Below are positions 53,712-62,913 of a stretch of DNA of 64,000 nucleotides, one piece after another. The stretch is from NCBI RefSeq assembly GCF_000737715.1, contig NZ_JPRN01000001.1:248001-312000 (forward strand). The letters run 5' to 3'. Both the position numbers and the translations under genes were made by a program. Position 1 is the first letter of the stretch. Each line of letters opens with the position of its first letter. This stretch comes from Chryseobacterium sp. JM1. Its GTDB lineage: Bacteria > Bacteroidota > Bacteroidia > Flavobacteriales > Weeksellaceae. The notes under the pieces were generated by a model. The model made no database searches. It was not told the origin of the DNA and was given only the letters and a program-made list of their open reading frames with translations.

Positions 53712-54409
53712 TGGCTAATCTGACGATTGTAAGTGTAGATGATGAATACCCGGCGCTCCAGCTGATCCAGAAGTACTGCGGGCAGATGGAAGATGTAGAT
53801 CTGCTGAAGGTTTTTCAGGACCCAGAAGAAGCATTGGAATATCTTAAACAGAACCCGGTAGATTTGGTGATTCTGGATATCAATATGCCCTACATCAATG
53901 GAATTGAGCTCCTGCATCAGCTTCCTTACAAACCATTGTGCATATTCCTCACATTGGAAACCCAGTATGCAGTCAAAGCTTTTGAATTGGATGTTGTCCA
54001 TTATCTTGTAAAACCTGTTGATTTTGAAACATTCAGAAAGGCGATCAATAAAGCAAAAGATTTCCTGCAGTTCAAAAATTCTACAGAACAGCAGAAGAAA
54101 GAAGATTTCATCATGTTCAAATCCAATTACGTGATGCACAAAGTTCTTCTGGATGATGTGCGTTGGGTACAGGGTTTCGGGGAATATATCATTCTGGTGA
54201 CCCATTTGAAAAAGTATATGATTCTTGAACGGATGTCCAATTTTGAAGAGAAATTTCAAAACCTGGGGTTTATCAGAATTCACAAATCCTATATCGTTCT
54301 CTCTTCCCATATCAGTTCGTATGATACGGCGAATGTGTATCTCAAAGATGGAGAAAAACTTCCGTTGGGGAGAACGTATAAAAATTCTTTAAAGGCTTAT
54401 TTGAATTAA
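53711..54409 (+). CDS. LytTR-family response regulator
   Basis: 232 residues. Receiver with VDDE near the N-terminus, phospho-acceptor Asp56 (LVILDINMPY), LVKPVDFETF, then a LytTR DNA-binding domain (VRWVQGFGEYIILVT, FIRIHKSYIVLSSHI). Translationally coupled to LytS. An antisense frame of ~208 codons is a shadow. Confidence 0.94.
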   Translation: MANLTIVSVDDEYPALQLIQKYCGQMEDVDLLKVFQDPEEALEYLKQNPVDLVILDINMPYINGIELLHQLPYKPLCIFLTLETQYAVKAFELDVVHYLVKPVDFETFRKAINKAKDFLQFKNSTEQQKKEDFIMFKSNYVMHKVLLDDVRWVQGFGEYIILVTHLKKYMILERMSNFEEKFQNLGFIRIHKSYIVLSSHISSYDTANVYLKDGEKLPLGRTYKNSLKAYLN

Positions 54410-54508
54410 TTTTTTTCGTGTAAAAATCTCTCGCAGATTACACAACTCCATAGATTTTTAAATATTGGCTTTAGCCCAATCATAAATCTGTCGCATTCAT
54501 TAAAAGAA

Positions 54509-54546
54509 AAAAGGTTGTCTCAAATTTGAAACAACCTTTTTGATTT
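54509..54546. terminator. Convergent bidirectional terminator
   Basis: AAAAAGGTTGT / ACAACCTTTTT with a loop CTCAAATTTGAA; A-run and T-run on either side suit both the LytT gene and the minus-strand peptidase gene. Confidence 0.85.
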
Positions 54547-56937
54547 TTATGATTTTTTTCCGCCGGCCTGCATTGGGTTTACTTTTCCGTTGGCGCCACC
54601 TCTTACCGGGCCACCTCCCTGTTTCTGTTTAAACAATTGGAATTTTGAAACCTGAGTATCTGTGCCATTGCGGCTCCATAAGTTATTGGAAGTATCAATG
54701 TCAGCAGTCTCTCTCATCGGGTCCAGTTGGATAGACTTGATCTTTTTGTCAAAATAATAAGTCTTTGAAACCTTCTGTTCATTCTGTCTCCAGATCTGTG
54801 CCGAGGATTTGTCATATAACTTAGATCCGTCTTCGAAAGTGAATTCAAGGATGATCGGCATTACAAGCCCGCCTTTGTTCACAAAATCAATCTGGTAGCC
54901 TGTAAGATTTTTGAATTTCTCTTTATCCTTAGCATCCAGAGGTTGGCCCGCTTCCGTTTTTACGGTGTATTCCTTTTCGGTGTCAAATTTTTCCTGACCT
55001 CTGTCATATCGGTAATAGAAATCCTGTAACTCTTTATCTTTATCTACATAGAATGTGATGTTCTTATCTTCTTTATTTCTGATTTTAGAAATATCTTCAA
55101 AAGCATTCTGAAGTGGTTTTTCCACTTTATACTTTGTTTCTTTGGCATCTCTTGGAGGCGTATTGAGATCCGGAACTGCCACAGTTACTTTATCGATGGC
55201 AATATCTACAGGATCCGTTCCGTAGAACCATCCTCTCCAGAACCAGTCAAGATCCTCACCGCTGGCATCTTCCATCGTACGGAAGAAATCTGCAGGTTCA
55301 GGGTGTTTGAAGGCCCATCTTTTAGCGTAAGTTTTAAAAGCTTTGTCAAAAAGTTCTCTTCCCATGATTGTCTCACGAAGAATATTCAATCCGGTAGCCG
55401 GTTTTGAATAAGCATTTGGTCCAAACTGAATAATGTTTTCAGAATTACTCATAATAGGCTCCAGCTGATCTTTAGGAAGCTTCATATAATCGGTGATCGT
55501 CCATGCCGGACCTCTTTTGGAAGGGAATTTATTATCCCATTTCTCTTCCGTAAGATATTCCGTGAAGGTATTCAAGCCTTCATCCATCCAGCTCCATTGT
55601 CTTTCATCAGAGTTGATGATCATCGGGAAGAAATTATGTCCAACCTCGTGAATTACCACGCCAATCATTCCGTTTTTGGTTCCTTCAGAATAGGTTCCGT
55701 CTTTTTCAGTTCTTCCGAAGTTGAAACAGATCATCGGGTATTCCATTCCATTCGCTGCTTCTACAGATTGTGCGACAGGATACGGATAAGGAATCGTGAA
55801 TTCAGAATAGGTTTTGATCGTATGAGCAACTGCTTTTGTTGAATATTTTCTGTATAATCCGTAAGCTTCTTTTGGATAGAAACTCATCGCCATTACTTTA
55901 TTATTGTTTTCAGGAATCGTAACGCGCATTCCATCCCAGACAAATTTTCTGGATGAGGTCCATGCGAAATCTCTTACATCGTTAGCTTCAAAATTCCATG
56001 TTTTTCTCTCCTTTGAATGATTTTTCTCTGCTTTTTTAGCTTCATCTAATGTTACAATTTCAACCGGCTCGGTAGCACTTTCAGCCTTTCGGTATCTGGC
56101 CATTTGATCTGATGTTAAAACCTGTTCATAGTTTTTACATTCGCCGGTTCCGCCTATGATGTGATCTGCGGGCACATTCATGGAAACTTTAAAATTTCCG
56201 AATACCAATGCAAATTCGCCACGTCCTGTGAACTGGTGGTTCTGCCATCCGTGAAAATCACTGTATACACACATTCTCGGGTACCATTGCGTCATCGTGT
56301 ACAGGTCATTGCCGTCTTCAGCGAAATTTTCATAACCGCCGCGGCCGCCCATTTTTATTCTGTTCGGGATATTATAGTTCCAGTCTACTTTGAAAACCAG
56401 TTTTTCTCCTTTCTTTAAAACCTTCGGCAGATCAATACGCATCATCGTTTTATTGACCGTATATTTCAGGGGATTTCCTGAAGCATCCGTTACCTTTTCC
56501 AGATTCACGCCATAGCCGTTATCTTTTTCCGGAAGTTCAGTAACTTTCAGTTGTTGATCATTGGAAGAAGCGGGAAGGGTAGAAGGAAACTGAAAACCAG
56601 CATTTTTAACGGTGGATTGTTCATTTTCGTCCAGCTGAAGCCAGATATAATCCAGATCATCCGGAGAATTGTTATAATAGGTAATGGTTTCAGAACCTTT
56701 CAGATTTCTTTTGTCTTCATCAAGGTAAGCGGTAATATCATAGTCAGCTTTATTTTGCCAATAGCCGTGTCCGGGAGATCCCGAAGCCGTCCTGTAAATA
56801 TTGGGAGTCGGGAGAATAGTTCCCAGCTGCTCGAATCTGTTTCCGTGATTACTTCCAGGATTATTCTGGATATTTTGTGCGGTGAAACCTGTATAAGCAA
56901 ATACAGAAAATGAAAGTAGAACTGTTTTTAGTTTCAT
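54547..56937 (-). CDS. M1-family zinc metallopeptidase (exported)
   Basis: 796 residues. Signal peptide KLKTVLLSFSVFAYTGFTAQ. Gluzincin site HEVGHNFFPM (His430, Glu431, His434) with the third ligand Glu453 in WMDEGLNTF, spaced 18 residues later, and the upstream NGMEYPM exopeptidase-type motif near 396. Aminopeptidase-like, probably periplasmic or outer-membrane-attached. The C-terminal tail is Gly/Lys-rich (GGGPVRGGANGKVNP). Confidence 0.95.
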   Translation of the reverse strand: MKLKTVLLSFSVFAYTGFTAQNIQNNPGSNHGNRFEQLGTILPTPNIYRTASGSPGHGYWQNKADYDITAYLDEDKRNLKGSETITYYNNSPDDLDYIWLQLDENEQSTVKNAGFQFPSTLPASSNDQQLKVTELPEKDNGYGVNLEKVTDASGNPLKYTVNKTMMRIDLPKVLKKGEKLVFKVDWNYNIPNRIKMGGRGGYENFAEDGNDLYTMTQWYPRMCVYSDFHGWQNHQFTGRGEFALVFGNFKVSMNVPADHIIGGTGECKNYEQVLTSDQMARYRKAESATEPVEIVTLDEAKKAEKNHSKERKTWNFEANDVRDFAWTSSRKFVWDGMRVTIPENNNKVMAMSFYPKEAYGLYRKYSTKAVAHTIKTYSEFTIPYPYPVAQSVEAANGMEYPMICFNFGRTEKDGTYSEGTKNGMIGVVIHEVGHNFFPMIINSDERQWSWMDEGLNTFTEYLTEEKWDNKFPSKRGPAWTITDYMKLPKDQLEPIMSNSENIIQFGPNAYSKPATGLNILRETIMGRELFDKAFKTYAKRWAFKHPEPADFFRTMEDASGEDLDWFWRGWFYGTDPVDIAIDKVTVAVPDLNTPPRDAKETKYKVEKPLQNAFEDISKIRNKEDKNITFYVDKDKELQDFYYRYDRGQEKFDTEKEYTVKTEAGQPLDAKDKEKFKNLTGYQIDFVNKGGLVMPIILEFTFEDGSKLYDKSSAQIWRQNEQKVSKTYYFDKKIKSIQLDPMRETADIDTSNNLWSRNGTDTQVSKFQLFKQKQGGGPVRGGANGKVNPMQAGGKKS

Positions 56938-57004
56938 TACCGAATTGATTTAATAATTACCAAAGATAATAATAAGTAGTTGAAAAATTGAAAATGTTTC
57001 AAAG

Positions 57005-57583
57005 TTAAAACGGAAGTCTTTCCAAAGTCATTTTTAACGCTAATGCAAATACTCCGGAAGAGACAAACAAGACCCAGTCTTTCTTATTGACCTTAAAGAT
57101 TTTCAGAAGGATAAACAAAAGGATAAGAATACCCGATACAATAACGATCTGCCCAAGTTCGAGCCCAATATTAAATCCAAATAATGGAATAGCTATACTT
57201 TGACTTTTGGCGATCATTACCCTTGCCGTATTGGCGAAACCCATTCCGTGGACCAATCCGAAAATCAGAGCAAGATAATAATTGGCCCGCATAAGCGTCT
57301 GCTTTTTATTTTTCATCAGAATATTATCCAGAGAAGTAAGGACGATCGTCAGCGGGATTAAAAATTCCACCCATGCTGAAGGAACTCTGAAAACATCAAG
57401 TATACTTAAGGCAAGTGTAATGGAATGCCCGATGGTGAAAGCAGTCACCAGCACCAGTATTTTTTTCCAGTCGGTGTAAGAATACACTGCGATCAAAGCC
57501 AGTACAAATAATTGATGGTCCAATGCATCCAGAGAAATAATATGCTCCCAGCCAAGCTTTAAATAGAATAGAAAATCCTGCAT
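57005..57583 (-). CDS. HupE/UreJ family membrane protein
   Basis: 192 residues with about six hydrophobic segments. Signature AFTIGHSITLALS near 50 and FGLVHGMGFANTARV near 112, the His-containing loops of HupE/UreJ proteins (nickel-linked permeases or accessory proteins in Proteobacteria). In Bacteroidota the role is unclear. It is followed by the M1 peptidase gene on the same strand. Confidence 0.88.
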   Translation of the reverse strand: MQDFLFYLKLGWEHIISLDALDHQLFVLALIAVYSYTDWKKILVLVTAFTIGHSITLALSILDVFRVPSAWVEFLIPLTIVLTSLDNILMKNKKQTLMRANYYLALIFGLVHGMGFANTARVMIAKSQSIAIPLFGFNIGLELGQIVIVSGILILLFILLKIFKVNKKDWVLFVSSGVFALALKMTLERLPF

Positions 57584-57762
57584 TTTGAATAATGTTTATA
57601 ATTTTTTATTTTTTGATGATAATTAGTTGAATTTTTTTAAAATAATTGTTTCTGATGTAATTTAATTAAAGGATAAATTAAAACCTGTAATTTTTCATTT
57701 ATCAAGGCGATATTGTGAATTATTTTATATTAATTTGTTGTTTTTATGAATAATATTGGTGT

Positions 57763-57794
57763 TTTGATGGCATTGTTTGTATTATAAATATTTG
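57763..57794 (+). promoter_or_regulatory. Candidate promoter of the subtilase gene
   Basis: TTTG (57763-57766), 20-base spacer, AATATTTG (57787-57794), one mismatch from TAnnTTTG. Start codon about 29 bases downstream. Confidence 0.45.
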
Positions 57795-57823
57795 TATAAT
57801 TGTAATGTTAAAAAAACTTAAAT

Positions 57824-60800
57824 ATGCATTTAAAAAAACTATTTCTTACAAAAGTAAACATTCCGAATGGAGGAGCGAAGTTTCTTAGAAACGCTACAGC
57901 TGCTTTTTTAGGACTGTATTCGTATGCTTTCTATGGACAGGTACAGAAATTAGATTCCCGGTTTGATATTTTATTGAAAAATAAAGAAATTATATCAAAG
58001 GGAAATGCCGTTAAAGGTATGGAGCGGGATGATATGAAACTGGATAAACATCTGGTGGTGACTTCTAAAGGAGCTCAAACCATGTATTCATGTATTATTT
58101 ATACAAGAACTCCTGAAAAACTTAAAGCCGACGGATTTTTAGTGCAAAGTCAGCTCCCTGGTTTTGCAACTGCTTTGGTAAGTATTGAAGATATTGAAAA
58201 ACTGACCCAGCTTCCTTATGTAACTTCTGTAATGGCCCCTACATTTGATGAGCTTCATAACGATGTAAGCAGAGCCCAGTCTGGAGCAAGCCTTTTGCAG
58301 GACGGGGCCTTCAATAATACCGCTTACAACGGAACCGGAATCCTGGTAGGCGTTTTTGATACGGGGATAGACTGGAAACATCCTGATTTCAGAAATGCAG
58401 CTGACCAGACAAAAAGCAGAATTGTTTCCATTTGGGATCAGACATTAACCGCGCAGGGCACCGAAGTTCCTCCAGCAGGATTTGCAACAGGAGTGGAATA
58501 TACAAGAGCCCAGATTGAAGATGAATTGGACGGCACTCCGGCAGGTTTTGTCCGGGAAAATGATACGAACGGCCACGGAACGCACGTATCCGGTACTGCT
58601 GCAGGAAATGGCGCTGCCTTTGCCGATAAAAGACACAAAGGTTTTTCTTCCGAAGCGGATATCGTTTTTGTAAAAGGAGGAAATGGTTCTTTTCCCACGA
58701 CCAATACCATCAATGCTTTAACGTACTTTAAAAATGTAGCGACAGCTTTGAATAAACCCATTGTGGTCAATATGAGCATCGGAGGACAGGGAAGTGCCCA
58801 CGACGGAACATCTTCTCATGAAGTAGCCGTCAATAGTTTTACCAGCTCAGGTCCGGGAAGAGTCGTTGTAATTTCTGCAGGAAATGATTACGGGGCTAAT
58901 CTTCACCGAAAAGTAGATATAGAACCGAATGCTACACAGTCTTATGCGTTCACCGTAGGCAGTAATACTTCAGCGGCTTCCGTGTTTGCATTTCTGATGT
59001 ATGCTAATAATGATACAGCTGTTACCGCCAGACTTACCACTCCGGATGGACAACAATATACACAGAACATAAGTACCAATACCGCACACAGTATTTTAGG
59101 CGGAGGTTTTACAGCATCCATGTACAACTATTGGAGCACAGATAACAACAAGCGCTATGTGCAGCTGGTCATAAGCAGAAATACAGGTTCTACTGCCAAT
59201 TGCCAGGGAAATTATACACTTGAGATCACCAATGACGGAACTCAGCCTATTACTACCCATGGCTGGTTATACAGTAAAGGGACAGGAATTGTGGCCTCCC
59301 TTCAGAATGGAGATAATGAATATGTAGTGGGAAGTCCGGGAAATGCATCCAATGCTATTACCGTAGCATCGTATATGGGAAGAGGAAGCTGGTATTCTTC
59401 AGCAGGTGCTTATTTAACAACCACGGCACAGGAATCTATTTCGTCGTTCAGTGCACAGGGACCAAGAGTGGATGGTTTTCAGAAACCGGATATTACAGGT
59501 TCAGGTCAGAATGTGATTTCTTCAAGATCAGTTGATTCTGCGCCGGGAGCTACGGACATTATTATCGGAACCAATTTCTATGTGAAAAATCAGGGAACCA
59601 GTATGTCTTCACCGGGAGTGGCGGGAGCAGTAGGGCTATTGCTTCAGGCTAATCCTGCACTGACAGCCGCACAGGTGAAGAGCCGTCTTACTTCTAACGC
59701 AAAAAAAGATGTTGCCACCGGAAACATTCCGAATGCAAGATGGGGCTATGGGAAATTAGATATTTACAAGGCGGTTACCGATGAATTAGGATGCGTACAA
59801 TCCAATTTTGAAACAGTAACTTATGATGAGCCTTATATTATTGCCAATACAGAAAATAACAATTTCTTCGATAATACAGCTTTAGCGGTTCGGTATACAC
59901 CAACGTTAACCGGAAAATTAGGAGGCTTTTCATTTACAACGGGATCATCTGCTATTCCAAGTGATATGGCAGTTGATATCCAGATCAGGAAAGTGAATGC
60001 CAATGGCGATCCGGGGGACATTATTGCCACGAAAACCGTTTCTTCATGGGTGAATGATATTCAGAGATTTACCTGGAATTATGTAGATCTTTCCGGGCTC
60101 AATGTACAGATGGTAACAGGCAAGGATTTTTATATTGTCATTAACGGACTAAGCGGGAGAATTTCTATGAAAAATGAATCTGTTTCCGCTAGTGGGCGAA
60201 GTAAAACTTCAACAAATGGAACAACATGGACGGCAAGAACATTTGACCTGAAAATGAGAGCCACCGTTTATGAAAATATTGCTGAAGTGAAAAACCTGGC
60301 TACGGTAAACCTCAATAAAACAGCAACAGTAGCGGGAGGATACAACTATTTCACCAATACCTGTCAGCTGATCACAAGAGTAGAAAAAGAGACTGCCAGC
60401 ACTGTTTCAGGAGATGTTACTTCCAAAGTTTGGGTAGATAACGCACAGCCGAATTATGTTTCAAGAAGATACGAGATCAATCCGGCAGCCAATCCGGCTA
60501 CCGCCACAGGAAAAGTTACTTTATATTTCAAGCAGGCAGATTTTGATACTTATAATTTGACGAACACTGTGAAATTACCCACTTCAAGCACAGATAACGC
60601 GAATAAAGCCAATCTTGTGATTGAGAAATTTGCAGGAACCAGCGCGGGAAATACGGGTACTACAGCTTCTTTTGGTAGTTCTGCTACAGTGATAATGCCA
60701 AATGTGGCTGATATTATCTGGAACGAAACCTACCAATACTGGGAAGTAAGTTTCCAGACGACAGGTTTTGGAGGATACTTTGCGAAGTCAAGTTCAGCTG

Positions 60801-61063
60801 TATTGGGAACGGCAGATGTAAAGGTGAATATAGATGTGAATATCACACCGAATCCTGCTAAAGACTTTGTCAATGTAAGATTAGGGAAGTATTCTAAAGC
60901 TTCCGTAACTATTTATGATGCTTCCGGAAAATTGATTAACACGGCTAATGTTAATAGTTCAGAAAGTAAAATTGATGTTTCATCGCTGGTAAAAGGAGTT
61001 TATCTGTTTACCATTACATTAAACGACAATACAAAAATTACTAAGAAAGTAGTTAAGGAATAA
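57824..61063 (+). CDS. Secreted S8 serine peptidase with type IX sorting domain
   Basis: 1079 residues. A long, basic N-terminus with one hydrophobic stretch is followed by a prodomain and the subtilisin core: Asp179 (FDTGIDWKHP), His251 (NGHGTHVSGTAAG) and Ser593 (GTSMSSPGVAGA), all present. Between residues ~370 and 500 is an inserted beta-rich domain. Residues ~700-1000 are Thr/Asn-rich beta modules. The last ~75 residues are a type A sorting domain (ITPNPAKDFVNVRL ... YDASGKLINTANV ... ITKKVVKE). Expected to be secreted and processed by T9SS. Confidence 0.96.
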   Translation: MHLKKLFLTKVNIPNGGAKFLRNATAAFLGLYSYAFYGQVQKLDSRFDILLKNKEIISKGNAVKGMERDDMKLDKHLVVTSKGAQTMYSCIIYTRTPEKLKADGFLVQSQLPGFATALVSIEDIEKLTQLPYVTSVMAPTFDELHNDVSRAQSGASLLQDGAFNNTAYNGTGILVGVFDTGIDWKHPDFRNAADQTKSRIVSIWDQTLTAQGTEVPPAGFATGVEYTRAQIEDELDGTPAGFVRENDTNGHGTHVSGTAAGNGAAFADKRHKGFSSEADIVFVKGGNGSFPTTNTINALTYFKNVATALNKPIVVNMSIGGQGSAHDGTSSHEVAVNSFTSSGPGRVVVISAGNDYGANLHRKVDIEPNATQSYAFTVGSNTSAASVFAFLMYANNDTAVTARLTTPDGQQYTQNISTNTAHSILGGGFTASMYNYWSTDNNKRYVQLVISRNTGSTANCQGNYTLEITNDGTQPITTHGWLYSKGTGIVASLQNGDNEYVVGSPGNASNAITVASYMGRGSWYSSAGAYLTTTAQESISSFSAQGPRVDGFQKPDITGSGQNVISSRSVDSAPGATDIIIGTNFYVKNQGTSMSSPGVAGAVGLLLQANPALTAAQVKSRLTSNAKKDVATGNIPNARWGYGKLDIYKAVTDELGCVQSNFETVTYDEPYIIANTENNNFFDNTALAVRYTPTLTGKLGGFSFTTGSSAIPSDMAVDIQIRKVNANGDPGDIIATKTVSSWVNDIQRFTWNYVDLSGLNVQMVTGKDFYIVINGLSGRISMKNESVSASGRSKTSTNGTTWTARTFDLKMRATVYENIAEVKNLATVNLNKTATVAGGYNYFTNTCQLITRVEKETASTVSGDVTSKVWVDNAQPNYVSRRYEINPAANPATATGKVTLYFKQADFDTYNLTNTVKLPTSSTDNANKANLVIEKFAGTSAGNTGTTASFGSSATVIMPNVADIIWNETYQYWEVSFQTTGFGGYFAKSSSAVLGTADVKVNIDVNITPNPAKDFVNVRLGKYSKASVTIYDASGKLINTANVNSSESKIDVSSLVKGVYLFTITLNDNTKITKKVVKE

Positions 61064-61095
61064 TTAAAGATAACCAGATAAGGGTAATCTTAAAA

Positions 61096-61125
61096 GGCAG
61101 CGGTTGTATAACTGCTGCTTTTTTT
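61096..61125 (+). terminator. Terminator of the subtilase gene
   Basis: GCAGCGGTT / AACTGCTGC stem (one wobble), GTAT loop, then a run of seven T. Confidence 0.85.
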
Positions 61126-61148
61126 ATATTTGTTTAAAAATAAAATCA

Positions 61149-61664
61149 ATGCAGGGTAAATTTTTCTTCGCCTTTATTTTTTCGGTGCTGCTGGTGTTTC
61201 AGGGCTTTACAAAAGCCGATGAGGTTCACCCTTATCATGTAGGTTCTGTAGAAATTAATTATAATTCGAAATCAAAATCCTTTGAGATCACCGGCCGTTT
61301 TTTTCTGGATGATCTGGAAAACGGATTAGGAAAGAAATATGGAAGCTCTTTCCACTTTAATGATGAAAAATATAAAACGAAGCTGAATGAAGCTTTAGAA
61401 AAGTACTGTGCTGAGTATTTTAAATTAAAGGCAGACGGGAAGTTTTTAAAAATAAACTACGTAGGCTACGAAGAAGACAGCGAGTCAGTGAATGTCTTCC
61501 TGGAGTCTGAAACTGTGATCAGCCCCAAAAAACTGGAAGCAGCCGTAAGTTTTCTGTACAACCTTTTTGATGATCAGATCAATATTGTTCATATGATTAT
61601 AAAGGGCGACCGGAAAAGTGAAAAGCTTACCTATCCGAACCGTTATCTGTACCGCCAATTTTAG
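61149..61664 (+). CDS. DUF6702-like exported protein
   Basis: About 171 residues from the ATG at 61149 (MQGKFFFAFIF). The signal segment runs to ~22, followed by DEVHPYHVGSVEINYNSKSK and GRFFLDDLENGLGKKYG, the hallmarks of DUF6702, and a beta/alpha core. In flavobacteria this family often lies near M1 peptidase and HupE/UreJ genes, as here. It starts 23 bases after the terminator T-run that follows the subtilase. Confidence 0.8.
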   Translation: MQGKFFFAFIFSVLLVFQGFTKADEVHPYHVGSVEINYNSKSKSFEITGRFFLDDLENGLGKKYGSSFHFNDEKYKTKLNEALEKYCAEYFKLKADGKFLKINYVGYEEDSESVNVFLESETVISPKKLEAAVSFLYNLFDDQINIVHMIIKGDRKSEKLTYPNRYLYRQF

Positions 61665-61962
61665 CATTCCTTTTTCTTCATTTTCTTTTATACATCATTT
61701 CATATTTTAAATAAATATTAAATCACCACATATTGATTAATATTTTTGTATTGTCTCTCTTTTAAAATTATTTTTAATAATTAATTAATAGAAAATAATG
61801 TATTTTATTATTGATAATTAATGTATAAATATTATTTAATTAATTAACGCTTGTGATATTTGTTTTTTATTTAAAATAAATTATATTTGTGTAGATCTAG
61901 TTGTGTTTAATTATTTTTTTATTAAATCACTTTTTTAAGTAAAATTTTAATCAAAATTGTAA
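61665..61962. other. Very AT-rich non-coding gap
   Basis: Runs of A/T with no gene on either strand; forms the region upstream of the candidate small RNA. Confidence 0.5.
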
Positions 61963-62232
61963 TTTGACTACTGCTGGTGGAAACATATAAGTTTAATATT
62001 TTAATAATATACTAAAACAACTCATATGAATAAAACAAACTTATTTTGTATTTGATTTTTAAAGATAGTTGTTTGTTTTATTGTCTAGGTAGGTATTGCG
62101 ACTTATGCTGTAATATTTGTATTTGACAGGCAACAGAACATAAAAATTTAAGATAACCGAAAATGAGATATTGATTCTAACAACACAAATTGTTAAAAGC
62201 ACTTACGTTCCCTGTGAGTGTTTTTTTATTGA
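61963..62232 (+). ncRNA. Candidate structured small RNA with promoter and terminator
   Basis: TTTG (61963-61966), 21-base spacer, TAAGTTTA (61988-61995) give a Bacteroidota-like promoter. About 20 bases of leader are followed by a 12-bp perfect stem, AATAAAACAAAC (62029-62040) with GTTTGTTTTATT (62071-62082). A CACTTA...TGAGTG hairpin plus T-run ends near 62232, just touching the next gene's 3' end. No open frame covers it. The RNA class is unknown. Confidence 0.4.
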
Positions 62233-62822
62233 TGATCGAGCTGAATCAGCGCATTGACACCTTTGGCGTGAGCGAGAAGATCAGGGAAGAAGTCATCATA
62301 ACATTCCTGCAGAAAAGGTTTATTGTTTAGAAATGCTTCGTAAACAGCGATGTCCGGTTCCAGATATTTGGCTTTATTCATCACATTCCGCATGCTGAAT
62401 TTAATGCCCCAGTCTTCGCGGTAATTGTACAGCCAGTCATCCTGTTCCATCTTAGTCAGCATTAATTTAAAGTTTTCAGGAAGCCATTCTTCATGTTCGT
62501 TAAGGACTCTGTACACTCTTAAGGAATGGGCCTTCCACTCAGCTAATGAATGTAGAGAAAGATCAGTAGCTACAAAATAATCCATAGCCACATCTACAAA
62601 AGCACCGGCATAGAGTCTGACCAAAGGAGCAAATACTTTTTTAGCCTCATGAATAGCCGGATGGGAATCTGTGAAAGTATCCACAGCTCTGTGCAGCGTA
62701 ATACCATCCTGAATATCTTTCGGAAAAGAATAGCGGTCTTTGTTCCGGATAAAATCTTCAAGAAACTGTCCTACGATCTGTCCGTCCGAAAAAGTAAGAA
62801 AAGAATGGGCTAAATAATTCAT
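62226..62822 (-). CDS. Acyl-carrier-protein phosphodiesterase-like (AcpH family)
   Basis: 198 residues. MNYLAHSFLTFSDGQIVGQF with GITLHRAVDTFTDSHP near 40 matches the AcpH/ACP phosphodiesterase family (HD-like metal site). Soluble. The activity, removing phosphopantetheine from ACP, is inferred from family membership only. Confidence 0.88.
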   Translation of the reverse strand: MNYLAHSFLTFSDGQIVGQFLEDFIRNKDRYSFPKDIQDGITLHRAVDTFTDSHPAIHEAKKVFAPLVRLYAGAFVDVAMDYFVATDLSLHSLAEWKAHSLRVYRVLNEHEEWLPENFKLMLTKMEQDDWLYNYREDWGIKFSMRNVMNKAKYLEPDIAVYEAFLNNKPFLQECYDDFFPDLLAHAKGVNALIQLDHQ

Positions 62823-62913
62823 AAACGAATATAAAAATTTTTACCCAAAAAACCTCCATCTGTAAGGAACAGAGCATTGAAAAACTTTTAAGAATTCTGA
62901 AAATATGTGAGGA

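Noticed and set aside
53684-54310. 208-codon minus frame
   Set aside because: Antisense shadow of the LytT regulator.
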